Assembly: GCA_026392215.1 (NCBI GenBank) | Contig: JAPLCN010000151.1 | Span: 1 to 34,019 of the forward strand | From: Actinomycetota bacterium | GTDB lineage: Bacteria; Actinomycetota; Humimicrobiia; Humimicrobiales; Humimicrobiaceae | DNA length: 34,019 nt | Direction: 5' to 3' | Shown: positions 1-8,799 of the stretch, in pieces | Numbering within the stretch: position 1 is the stretch's first letter | Layout: each line of letters starts with the position of its first letter | Translations under genes and position numbers: made by a program | The notes under the pieces: model-generated | The model's database searches: none | Seen by the model: the letters and a program-made list of their open reading frames with translations, nothing else | What the model was told of the DNA's origin: nothing

Positions 1-1330
1 CTTTAGCTTTCTTAAGCACTGTCTTTTTCCCACCTTCAACCCACTCTTTATATGAAAGCTTGTCAAATACACGGGTTGTATAATCTTCAGTTTTCCAGAA
101 AGTCCTGGTTTGTTTTGTGTTTAAAAATGTTCCCGGGCTGACTCCTACATCCATTATTGTATCAAGGCCGATTGTAGCATCATTGACATCAAAGCCTTCG
201 ACTATCCTGCCAATGGTATTTGCCACATCATCATCAATAACCGCAAGAATCGGGTTATATGCAAGCTCAGCTGTTACTCCTCCATGCATAACAATCATGT
301 TTGCACCTGAAAGTGCTGAACACATTGCAAGAGGCAGTTTTTCAGCTCCAAGCTGATAATCAACAAATTTAGAATTTGAAAATGCTGAGCCTGTGTTGTT
401 AACCGGAATCTTATATAAATCATGCCATATCTGATTATAAGCCATCTGGTGCAGCGCAATGGCAGCCGTACCAAAACTTATATCCCCTGTTGCCATGTTC
501 ATTGAAGAAACAAAATTATTTGCAATTATTCCGCATCCTGGTTTAATACACTGAAGCAGTACTATTATTGCAAGCAGCTCTGCATTATGACTGACACTTG
601 CCCCGGCTATTGTAATAGGATGAGAGCCGCCCATTATGGAGCCTGAAGCAATATAAATAGGAAAACCAGCATTTAGATATACGTATGCTGCTTCAATTGC
701 ATCCTCACAAAGTGAAAGAGGCGCTGCGCCTTCAACACATCCAAAAATCTGTGCCCCAACTGCCTGGGCTATTTTTGTTTCCCAGATATAAGAAAAAGTT
801 GGTTGAGCACCTCTTGACGGCTTGCTTGAAAATCTGTGCCTTGAAGCACAGCTTGTTGGGCAGGACATTACAGGAGGAACTCCTTCAATCTCAAAATAAG
901 GGGTATATGATGGAAAAACATGAACTGAACTTAGTGCATCAGAAACCAGTACCCCGATATTATTTTGCTCAAGTGTCGGCATGGTTACCTCACCGGTATC
1001 AATATCTGTATACCTTGCACCGGCAGAATTCATAAAATAAATTGTATTGCCTCCAACAGAAATGCCAAGTTTTGGATCTCTTGCTCTTAGATTAAAACTG
1101 GATGGAGTTTTTCTTATGCATTCCTCAACCAGATTTGAAGGTATTTTTGCAATTTTACTGTTATAGTCAACCTCGCATCCATTTTCTTTAAGCAGCTTTA
1201 GAGCTTTATCTAAGTCAAACTTAAATCCTACTTCTTTAAGTATATTAAGGGATGCCTTATGAATCTGTTCAATCTGGTTTTCTCTTAATATCTTTATTGG
1301 TTCAAAATTTCTCGTAAAACCTTTTTGCAT
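1..1330 (-). CDS. MttB-family (trimethylamine/betaine-type) corrinoid methyltransferase, C-terminus cut by window edge
   Basis: Manual translation of the minus strand from ATG at 1330 (MQKGFTRNFEPIKILRENQIEQIHKASLNILKEVGFKFD...ASGSIMGGSHPITIAGASVSHNAELLA...) is open for about 443 codons to the window edge. It is absent from the ORF track because the stop lies outside the window. RBS AAGGAG is upstream, and a corrinoid protein gene sits immediately upstream. Confidence 0.88.
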   Translation of the reverse strand, partial: MQKGFTRNFEPIKILRENQIEQIHKASLNILKEVGFKFDLDKALKLLKENGCEVDYNSKIAKIPSNLVEECIRKTPSSFNLRARDPKLGISVGGNTIYFMNSAGARYTDIDTGEVTMPTLEQNNIGVLVSDALSSVHVFPSYTPYFEIEGVPPVMSCPTSCASRHRFSSKPSRGAQPTFSYIWETKIAQAVGAQIFGCVEGAAPLSLCEDAIEAAYVYLNAGFPIYIASGSIMGGSHPITIAGASVSHNAELLAIIVLLQCIKPGCGIIANNFVSSMNMATGDISFGTAAIALHQMAYNQIWHDLYKIPVNNTGSAFSNSKFVDYQLGAEKLPLAMCSALSGANMIVMHGGVTAELAYNPILAVIDDDVANTIGRIVEGFDVNDATIGLDTIMDVGVSPGTFLNTKQTRTFWKTEDYTTRVFDKLSYKEWVEGGKKTVLKKAK

Positions 1331-1360
1331 TTTAATTCTCCTTAAATATTAAAAAATTAC

Positions 1361-2005
1361 TTAAATTCCCAATAGCTTTTTTGCAACCTTTACTCCGTCA
1401 GGAGCAGTTGCCCCATAACCGTCTGCACCGATTGAATCAGCAAATTCCTGGTTAATCGGGCTTCCGCCGATGATTACCTTTACCTTATCTCTTAATCCTT
1501 CTTTTTTTAAACCTTCAATGACGTTTTTTTGTTCCATAGCAGTTGTAGTAAGAAGAGCTGACATGGCAAGGATATCGGGCTTATTTTCTTTAACAGCTTT
1601 TAAAAACTCTTCACTTTTTACATTTATTCCTAAATCTATTACATCAAACCCGGATGCATATAAAAGTGTTGCGACCATCCCCTTGCCAATTGAATGGATG
1701 TCTCCAAAAACAGTGCCTATTACCACTTTACCTACTGCTTTCGATGACTTACCTTGCTTGTTTATTTCTTCAGTGATAATTGGAATTGCTTTTTTTAATA
1801 CTTCTGCAGCGCATACCAGGTCAGGTAAAAATAATTCTCCCTTTCCAAATGCATCCCCGATATCTCTGATTGCATCGGTTAAAGTTTTTGCAGCTTCAAT
1901 AGGATCTACTCCTGCGGCAACTGCTTTTCTTGCAGTTTCCTGCGCATTGTCAATATCAAATTCAATAACAACTTTTCTTAAATCTTCCAAAGCTTTATCT
2001 GACAA
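1361..2005 (-). CDS. Methyltransferase cognate corrinoid protein (MtbC/MttC-like)
   Basis: Cobalamin-binding signature GTVFGDIHSIGKGMVATLLYASGFDVIDLG and the N-terminal helical cap domain; adjacent to the MttB-family gene. Confidence 0.93.
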   Translation of the reverse strand: MSDKALEDLRKVVIEFDIDNAQETARKAVAAGVDPIEAAKTLTDAIRDIGDAFGKGELFLPDLVCAAEVLKKAIPIITEEINKQGKSSKAVGKVVIGTVFGDIHSIGKGMVATLLYASGFDVIDLGINVKSEEFLKAVKENKPDILAMSALLTTTAMEQKNVIEGLKKEGLRDKVKVIIGGSPINQEFADSIGADGYGATAPDGVKVAKKLLGI

Positions 2006-2062
2006 TTGATTTCCTCCATGATTTAAAATAATAAATGTAAGTCTGATTCTTTTTTTATGTCA

Positions 2063-3112
2063 TTACTTTTTGGCAAAAGTAACAGATTCACGCTCAATAA
2101 TTGTTGTAGGTATTATAATTTTTTTATCCTTAATTTCTTTCCCTTCAATAATATCTAAAAGTAAATTCATTGCGATGTTTCCCATCAAACTTTTTGGCTG
2201 CTTTAATGTTGTCAGCAGTGGTTCTGTAAACTGGCTAAATAATATATTATCAAAACCCATTACTGAAACATCTTCGGGAACTTTAAAGCCTTCATCTTTT
2301 AAAGCTCTTAGCAGCCCGAATGCAAACACATCTGCAACTGTAAGAAAAGCAGTTGGAATCTTGCCCTTTTTTAAAAAATTTCTTACAGCCTCATAGGTAG
2401 AAGTCGTCTCGTGAAGCCTCATTTCAGGGCTTATTAAAACCAGATCCGGATCAAACTTCAGGTTATTTTTTTCAAGGCCGCCCAGGTATCCTTCAAAACG
2501 CTTCCTTACAGTAGTCTGCTTGTCATAAGTAAAAGAGATATATCCTATTTTTCTATGCCCAAACCCGTAAAGATAATCAACGCAGGACTTTACTGCAGCA
2601 AAGTTATCAATAACAACCGTTGGAATACTGCTTTCCCCAAAGTCCTTGTCAAGTGAAACCACAGGCACATTTTTTTCATAAACTTTTTTTATAAATTCAT
2701 AATTATCAAATCCTGAAAAGAAAATGAAACCGTCTATAAATGAATCAAGCAAAACATTTGTTATTCTTGCTTCTTCCTTGCAGTCAAATGAAGTGCAGCC
2801 AAGTATTAGGGTATAATTTCTTTTTCGCGCGATTTTTTCTATTCCGTTTATGACTTGTGAAAAGAAAGATGAACTTATATCAGGTACAATTACTGCTACT
2901 GTCCTGGTGCTGTGAGTTCTTAGGCCTCTTGCTATAATATTCGGCCTGTAGTCCAGTTTTTCAATGGCATCCAGTACTCTTTCTTTGGTTTGTGAAGTTA
3001 CAAATCTGGTTTCATTAATTACATTTGATACAGTGGAAATTGCCACGCCTGCTTTATGCGCAATGTCTTTAATGGAAACATCTATTTGTTTTTTCTTTTT
3101 ATACTGTGCCAT
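2063..3112 (-). CDS. LacI-family transcriptional regulator
   Basis: N-terminal LacI HTH (VSIKDIAHKAGVAISTVSNVINETRFVTSQTKERVLDAIEKLDYRPNIIARGLRT) followed by a periplasmic-binding-like domain. Confidence 0.95.
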   Translation of the reverse strand: MAQYKKKKQIDVSIKDIAHKAGVAISTVSNVINETRFVTSQTKERVLDAIEKLDYRPNIIARGLRTHSTRTVAVIVPDISSSFFSQVINGIEKIARKRNYTLILGCTSFDCKEEARITNVLLDSFIDGFIFFSGFDNYEFIKKVYEKNVPVVSLDKDFGESSIPTVVIDNFAAVKSCVDYLYGFGHRKIGYISFTYDKQTTVRKRFEGYLGGLEKNNLKFDPDLVLISPEMRLHETTSTYEAVRNFLKKGKIPTAFLTVADVFAFGLLRALKDEGFKVPEDVSVMGFDNILFSQFTEPLLTTLKQPKSLMGNIAMNLLLDIIEGKEIKDKKIIIPTTIIERESVTFAKK

Positions 3113-3148
3113 TTTTACGATTAACCTGAAAATAAAAATATCTATATC

Positions 3149-3214
3149 AAAAAATCGTTTTTTAGCAGTTACTTAAGAAGTATATTATAAATTATTGAAA
3201 ATAAAAACGTTTTT
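3149..3214. promoter_or_regulatory. Candidate LacI-family operators upstream of the LacI-family gene
   Basis: AAAAAATCGTTTTTT (3149-3163) and the perfect palindrome AAAAACGTTTTT (3203-3214), both with central CG, lie within about 100 bp upstream of the regulator start (3112). Confidence 0.45.
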
Positions 3215-3349
3215 TTAAAAAATTATTTTAAGGTTTTGCTGCTAGCATATAAAAGTAATTTTCAAATCAGAGTATTATTTTTCAATAAATTAAGAAGTTA
3301 ATAAGTAAAAAGATGTTATCAAACCAAACAAATTATAGAAGATTTTAAC

Positions 3350-3400
3350 AAAACAAAAAAATAAGGGTGGGTAATCTTAACAAATAAAATTACCTACCCC
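3350..3400 (-). terminator. Rho-independent terminator downstream of the transaldolase gene
   Basis: Minus-strand GGGGTAGGTAAT-13 nt loop-ATTACCCACCC followed by TTATTTTTTTGTTTTG. Confidence 0.75.
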
Positions 3401-3531
3401 TCGTCAAACTTGCTAAATTTACAAAATACAAAATAAAATACAAAAAATTAATAATTATCTTATATTTTCCATTTAATCCTTGGTTATTAATTTATACTTG
3501 ATAGATAAATTACCTGGCAATGATTAAAAGT

Positions 3532-4728
3532 TTATTTTAATGCCTGTTTTCTTTCTGTCACATAACTTTCAATAAATTTCATTGAGTTTAAAAATTCATT
3601 TGCAGTATACTGGAATGCAGGCTGGTCAACAAAATCATCATCTTTAATGCCGTTAACATCATATCCTGCAACAAAATAAGGTATCTTAAGAAGCTTGCCC
3701 ATGATTTCCTCCGGAACTGGCTCATCCCACTTGCATGTAACATCTTTTCCCCTATATAATCCGTTGAAGTCATCAATCATTTCAGGATTAATTGTAAATA
3801 CCATGTCTGCTCCTGCTATTTTCTCTATGTGATAAACCACATCAGGATTAGGGCCTATTCTTGTAGAACAAAGAAGAAGCTTGGACTTGTAGCCATTTGC
3901 CGGATCATTTAAAATATTTAATGCCTTCTTGGCAATTGCAATGCCTGACCATCTTTTTAGCTCATCTGTGAGTTCGATCCCGGCAGATTTTGCACTTTCC
4001 TTAAATTGCTCCCTGTCTTCAAACCTTGCAAGCATTATTGTTATAACTGATCTCCATTTTGTGTAAGAAACGCCCTTGCTTTTGCCTAGCTCAAGGCCTT
4101 TTTTAACAGCTTCTGCAACCGCAATTGCCTGCGGAACATTAAATACCAGGGTTGAGTTTGTAGGGATTCCAATCGAAGTCAAAACCTGTATTACATAAAT
4201 GCCTTCTTTTGAGCCCGGGCATTTAATCATTATGTTTTCCCCTTGTTTCTTAAGTTCAAGTCCCTGCAGAAGCATCTCTCTTATATTGGTTATCTGATTC
4301 GGGTCAACCTGTGCGCTGACATAACCTCTTTTATATCCTGATTTTTCAAATAACGGCATGTAAAGTTTTGTGCCTTCTGCAGTTATTGCCTTATAAACTT
4401 CCCATGCTATCCCGTAATCTGTTTTTGCAGGATTTTCTTTAATTAATCTGTCAATAATCGGATTTACATCTTCTGGAATTAATTCCAGAACCTTGCTGGT
4501 AAGCTTGGGATTTGTAGTAACTCCGTCAAAAACCATATCATCGGGCCTGTTATAATCAAAGAGCTTGCTTAACTGGCTTTCCATTGCGTTTTTATAGCCA
4601 GGCTCGGTTTTTTCAAGCACTTTTTCTGACCAGGATTTATATATTAAAGGAGATGAGTCCCACCATACTTCCATACCCTCAGAAGTATTTGAGAGCCTTT
4701 CAATTGCTGACTCTTTATAGTTTTGCAT
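3532..4728 (-). CDS. Transaldolase-family protein (398 aa form)
   Basis: VFDGVTTNPKLTSKVLE, and the Schiff-base lysine region IMIKCPGSKEGIYVIQVLTSIGIPTNSTLVFNVPQAI. Confidence 0.85.
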   Translation of the reverse strand: MQNYKESAIERLSNTSEGMEVWWDSSPLIYKSWSEKVLEKTEPGYKNAMESQLSKLFDYNRPDDMVFDGVTTNPKLTSKVLELIPEDVNPIIDRLIKENPAKTDYGIAWEVYKAITAEGTKLYMPLFEKSGYKRGYVSAQVDPNQITNIREMLLQGLELKKQGENIMIKCPGSKEGIYVIQVLTSIGIPTNSTLVFNVPQAIAVAEAVKKGLELGKSKGVSYTKWRSVITIMLARFEDREQFKESAKSAGIELTDELKRWSGIAIAKKALNILNDPANGYKSKLLLCSTRIGPNPDVVYHIEKIAGADMVFTINPEMIDDFNGLYRGKDVTCKWDEPVPEEIMGKLLKIPYFVAGYDVNGIKDDDFVDQPAFQYTANEFLNSMKFIESYVTERKQALK

Positions 4729-4891
4729 ATTTACTCCTTAATCTCTAATTGCTTTATTTTATTATTAAATTCTTTTTTAATTCTTATATGGAATATGAAA
4801 AAATTAATCATTTTAAAAAATAAAAAATCTTTCATTTCTTTATAATATTTTTCCTGGCTAATAATGTTTAATAACAATATTTTTACCAGAA

Positions 4892-5863
4892 CTAAAGCAT
4901 TCCCTTAACAGCCTGCATTATGTTTTCTTTAGTCGGAACGCAAGCTTTCTCAAGTTTTGAATTATAAGGGATTGCAGAATTAAGTCCGCAAACTCTTTTT
5001 ACCGGAGCATCAAGAAAGTCAAATGCCTTGTCGTTTACAATTGCAAGTATATCTGATGCAACACTTCCTCTTTCTACTGCTTCTGATACAACGATCAGCT
5101 TATTTGTCTTTTTAACAGAGTTTATCAAAGCATCTGTATCTAATGGAACAAGAGTTCTGGGATCTATAACTTCACAGCTTATACCTTCCCTGGCAAGTTC
5201 CTCTGCAGCAGCAAGAGCTTTAAGCAACATTGCAGAATATGCAAAAATTGTTACGTCACTGCCTTCTCTTTTTATGTCGGCAACACCAAAAGGAATAGTA
5301 TATTCTTCTTCAGGAACAGGTCCTTTGTTTAAATAAATAGTTTTGTGCTCAATAAAAATTACAGGGTCATTGTCTCTGATTGCAGTTTTTAATAGCCCCT
5401 TTACATCGTAAGGAGTTGCAGGCATTACAACTTTAAGCCCGGGAATATGATAAAACCAGCTTTCCAGGCTTTGTGAATGCTGAGCAGCAATTCCTGTTCC
5501 TGAACCACCCTGGGTTCTTAAAACCATAGGAACGTGAAGTGCATCTCCTGTCATGAAATTAATTTTAGCAGCCTGGTTAACAATCTGGTCCATTGCAAGA
5601 GTGCAAAAATCTACAAACATTATTTCTGCAACCGGCCTGTAACCTGTTAATGCTGCGCCTATCGCACCTCCAAGAATTGCCTGCTCTGAAATAGGTGTAT
5701 TTACTACTCTTTCCGGACCATATTTTTCTAAAAGGCCCTTATATGCCCTGAATGCTCCGCCATAAACACCAATATCCTCTCCAAGTAAAAATACTTTTGG
5801 ATTTCTGTCCATCTCCTCAATGCAAGCTTCTTTTATAGCTTCCCTATATTCAATTTCTCTCAT
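4892..5863 (-). CDS. Thiamine-diphosphate-dependent 2-oxoacid/acetoin dehydrogenase E1 component, beta subunit
   Basis: MREIEYREAIKEACIEEMDRNPKVFLLGEDIGVYGGAFRAYKGLLEKYGPERVVNTPISEQAILGGAIGAALTGYRPVAEIMFVDF: canonical E1-beta N-terminus; directly follows E1-alpha. Confidence 0.93.
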   Translation of the reverse strand: MREIEYREAIKEACIEEMDRNPKVFLLGEDIGVYGGAFRAYKGLLEKYGPERVVNTPISEQAILGGAIGAALTGYRPVAEIMFVDFCTLAMDQIVNQAAKINFMTGDALHVPMVLRTQGGSGTGIAAQHSQSLESWFYHIPGLKVVMPATPYDVKGLLKTAIRDNDPVIFIEHKTIYLNKGPVPEEEYTIPFGVADIKREGSDVTIFAYSAMLLKALAAAEELAREGISCEVIDPRTLVPLDTDALINSVKKTNKLIVVSEAVERGSVASDILAIVNDKAFDFLDAPVKRVCGLNSAIPYNSKLEKACVPTKENIMQAVKGML

Positions 5864-5991
5864 TTATAGTCCTTTCAATTTGCTTAAAAATTTTTAGTTT
5901 TATTTCCACACAACTTATTATTTTAATAAACCCTATACCATTAAATAATCTAATTGATTATTTTTAAGAACAAAAAACAAAAAATAAATTC

Positions 5992-6972
5992 TTACTGATT
6001 AATTGCGACTCTTTCCAGAAATTTATCAAGTTCAGGTTCAGGGCTGTTTTCTGCAAATTCAACAGCAGCATCTATTCTTTTTTCAATTTCCTTTTCCATT
6101 TCACTGAATTGTTCTTCTGTAATAACCTTGTCTTCAATAAGTTTTTCTTTGAAATTCTTTAAACAGTCTCTGTTCTTTTTTTCATCTTCAGCTTCACCTT
6201 TTGGCCTGTACAATGCAGGATCATTTGGATGGTGTCCAAGAAATCTGTACGTCTCGGCTTCAATTAAAGACGGGCCATTGCCTTTTCTTGCATAATCCAC
6301 TGCTTTTTCAACAGCTTCATACATTGCTATTACATCACTGCCGTCTGCTTTATAACCCGGAATTCCATAACCTTTTGCTCTTGCTGCTATATCATTGCCG
6401 GCAACAGATTCTCTTGCACACATTGAAATTGCATAAAGGTTGTTTTCGCAAATATAAATTACCGGCAGTTTAAATACTGCTGACATGTTTAATGCTTCAT
6501 GGAAAACACCATTGTTTGCAGCACCGTCACCAAAGAAACAGATAATAACTCTGCCTTTCTTTTCCATTTTACAGCTAAGTCCTGCTCCAACTGAAATAGG
6601 CAGGCCGCCGCCCACAATGCCATTTGCGCCAAGCATTCCAAGCTCTGTATCAGCTATGTGCATTGAACCGCCTCTGCCTTTGCAGTAACCTGTAGATTTA
6701 CCAAAAAGTTCAGCCATCATTTTATTAAAGTCTGCACCTTTTGCAATTGCATGTCCGTGCCCTCTGTGAGTTGAAATAATATAATCTTCTTTTTTAAGTG
6801 CCATGCATGCGCCGACTGCAACTGCTTCTTCACCGATATAAGGATGCAGATAACCCCAGATTTTTGATTTCTGGTAATATTGTACTGTCCTTTCTTCAAA
6901 TCTCCTGATTTCTGTAATCTTCTTTAGCATTTCGATCTGCATTTCCTTTGATATCTTTCCCATAAAACTCAC
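5992..6972 (-). CDS. Thiamine-diphosphate-dependent 2-oxoacid/acetoin dehydrogenase E1 component, alpha subunit
   Basis: ThDP motif GDGAANNGVFHEALNMSAVFKLPVIYICENN; YISTHRGHGHAIAKG; GRGGSMHIAD. Confidence 0.94.
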   Translation of the reverse strand: MSFMGKISKEMQIEMLKKITEIRRFEERTVQYYQKSKIWGYLHPYIGEEAVAVGACMALKKEDYIISTHRGHGHAIAKGADFNKMMAELFGKSTGYCKGRGGSMHIADTELGMLGANGIVGGGLPISVGAGLSCKMEKKGRVIICFFGDGAANNGVFHEALNMSAVFKLPVIYICENNLYAISMCARESVAGNDIAARAKGYGIPGYKADGSDVIAMYEAVEKAVDYARKGNGPSLIEAETYRFLGHHPNDPALYRPKGEAEDEKKNRDCLKNFKEKLIEDKVITEEQFSEMEKEIEKRIDAAVEFAENSPEPELDKFLERVAINQ

Positions 6973-7065
6973 CTTCCAGCTTTAATTATTAATTTCCTTT
7001 TTAATTTATATTTAAGATTAATTGTCCTAAAAAACAAAACGTATTATAACAGCTTTTTTATTTTG

Positions 7066-7090
7066 TGCAAATAATTGCAACATTGCAATA
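7066..7090. promoter_or_regulatory. Candidate operator: TGCAAATAATTGCAACATTGCAATA
   Basis: Three phased GCAA repeats about 95 bp upstream of the E1-alpha start; 20/25 identical to 10980-11004. Confidence 0.4.
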
Positions 7091-7160
7091 AAAATTTAAA
7101 TAAAAAAATTTATTAAACAATATTTTAAAAAAATCAGATTGGTTTTTAAATGCAGAATGC

Positions 7161-8111
7161 TTATTTTACGAGTTTTAATATTTTTGCGGCTGCCTTGATG
7201 TCAGTTACTAAAATATTTATATATTTGCCTCTTAAAGCTCCTAAAATTGATTCAGCCTTAGCTTCCCCGCCTGCTATACCTATTGAATAAGGTATTTTAA
7301 GCAAATCCTCTGTGGAAATTGTAATCATCCTTTTATCTATTTCCGGATCGCTTATTTTACCGTTAATATCAAAAAAATGTGAGAAAACATCTCCAACCGC
7401 ATGGTTTGCATTTAGTTTTTCAAAGTCATCGCTACTAAAGCTGCCTGTCTCAATAAAAGTCGAAGTCACTTTTGGAAATATTGCTCCTATTCCTACCAGC
7501 GCAATATTTATTTTATCAAAAAAACTAAAAGTCTCTTTTATTGAAGGTTCGTTTAACAGTAAATCACGAAGATCAGGTGATTCAACTATTGCAGGTGCAT
7601 AAATAAGATGCGGCTCTGCACCGAATATGGCAGCAAGCCTTCTGGCTATATCCTGGCAATTAAGGTTTACAGACAGCTGATGTACGCCCCCGGTAACCTG
7701 GACTACATCCACATTTTTATTTATCTTGTTTGGCAGGTGGATTATAACTTCATTAACAGTAGTCCCCCAGGCAACACCGATTATGTCATTATTTTTTATA
7801 ATTTCAAGAAGGTAACTGGAAGCAGCCTGGCCCATTTTAGCCTTAAGTTCCTTATCAGAAAGCCCCAGATTATCAACAACTATCGCTCTTTTTAAATTAA
7901 GTTCCTTTTCAAGCTTGTCCTCAAATTCGGTAATATTGGTCAGCGAATCATTTATTGAAATCTGGACAATCCCGGTTTCCATAGACCTTTTTAATATCCT
8001 GTTTACCTGATATTTTGAAATTTTTATTTTTTTTGAAATATCATCCTGGGTTAAGCCGTCTTTATAATATAAAGTTGCGACTTTTACCATCAGTTTAAAG
8101 TCATACGCCAT
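7161..8111 (-). CDS. SorC/DeoR-type sugar-binding transcriptional regulator
   Basis: HTH region LYYKDGLTQDDISKKIKISKYQVNRILKRSMETGIVQISI followed by sugar-binding domain (VAWGTTVNEVI..., VQVTGGVHQLSVNLNCQDIARRLAAIFGA, IALVGIGAI). Confidence 0.92.
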   Translation of the reverse strand: MAYDFKLMVKVATLYYKDGLTQDDISKKIKISKYQVNRILKRSMETGIVQISINDSLTNITEFEDKLEKELNLKRAIVVDNLGLSDKELKAKMGQAASSYLLEIIKNNDIIGVAWGTTVNEVIIHLPNKINKNVDVVQVTGGVHQLSVNLNCQDIARRLAAIFGAEPHLIYAPAIVESPDLRDLLLNEPSIKETFSFFDKINIALVGIGAIFPKVTSTFIETGSFSSDDFEKLNANHAVGDVFSHFFDINGKISDPEIDKRMITISTEDLLKIPYSIGIAGGEAKAESILGALRGKYINILVTDIKAAAKILKLVK

Positions 8112-8159
8112 TTTTTTTATGATTATTAAATAGCAATTATTTAATTCATTAATGTTTTA

Positions 8160-8606
8160 TTATAATTTTTCAAGCTCCATTATTTTTTCAACTTTTTTTG
8201 CAGAAGGCCCGCCTTTAAATTCCAGTTCAAGCCAAACCTTTAAAAGCTCCTGCGCCGTATTCCTGCCTATTACCAGCGCGCCCATTGTCATAACCTGGCA
8301 ATTATTTGAAAGGATTGACCTCTGTGTGGAATAAAGGTCATGGCAGACTGCTGCTCTGATCCCATCAAACTTGTTTGCACATATTGCCATTCCTATACCT
8401 GTTCCGCAAACCAGGATCCCCCTGTCAAAGCTGCCATTCTGAACTTCGCGCGTGACAACTTTTGCAATATCCGGGTAATCAACAGGATCAGTTTTAAATA
8501 CTCCGAAATCCTTAAATTCAATTTTTTTCTCTTTTAAAACTTCAATTAATGCATCTTTTAGCTCTATCACTTGAGCCTGGTGATCGCAGCCAATAGCTAC
8601 CTTCAT
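8160..8606 (-). CDS. rpiB: Ribose-5-phosphate isomerase B / LacAB-RpiB sugar-phosphate isomerase
   Basis: MKVAIGCDHQAQVIELKD...GILVCGTGIGMAICANKFDGIRAAVCHDLYSTQRSILSNNCQVMTMGALVIG. Start set to ATG 8606 (preceded by AAGGAGG) rather than the track's 8651, whose extension lies in an inverted-repeat element. Confidence 0.92.
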   Translation of the reverse strand: MKVAIGCDHQAQVIELKDALIEVLKEKKIEFKDFGVFKTDPVDYPDIAKVVTREVQNGSFDRGILVCGTGIGMAICANKFDGIRAAVCHDLYSTQRSILSNNCQVMTMGALVIGRNTAQELLKVWLELEFKGGPSAKKVEKIMELEKL

Positions 8607-8628
8607 TAAATCCCTCCTTAAAATTATT

Positions 8629-8782
8629 GGGGGCGGTCTTATTTGACTCACAAATTCTCTGACTTATTAGAATGCTAATTATTCGTACAGAGTTTAGACC
8701 TGTCCAATTATATATATTACTTTCCTCCTTAAGCTTTTAAAAACCAGTTTTTAAACCTTTAAGTCAAATAAGAACCGTCCCC
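8629..8782. repeat. Inverted-repeat element (REPIN/MITE-like)
   Basis: Left arm GGGGGCGGTCTTATTTGACT (8629-8648), right arm AGTCAAATAAGAACCGTCCCC (8762-8782), near-perfect inverted repeats enclosing about 113 bp. Confidence 0.6.
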
Positions 8783-8799
8783 TTTCCTTACTTTACATT

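Noticed and set aside
685-1035. 116-aa plus-strand ORF
   Set aside because: Lies antisense within the MttB-family frame, which is open and conserved-looking over the whole region.
1-1330. Pyrrolysine (in-frame TAG) in the MttB-family gene
   Set aside because: Codon-by-codon reading from 1330 to the edge shows no TAG/TAA/TGA.
1470-2009. 179-aa plus-strand ORF opposite the corrinoid protein gene
   Set aside because: Antisense to a strongly supported coding frame with the DxHxxG motif; no family features.
8607-8651. Track start for RpiB at 8651 (MSQIRPPPIILRRDL extension)
   Set aside because: Extension falls in the inverted-repeat element; ATG at 8606 has a strong RBS and matches the RpiB N-terminus MKVAIGCDH.
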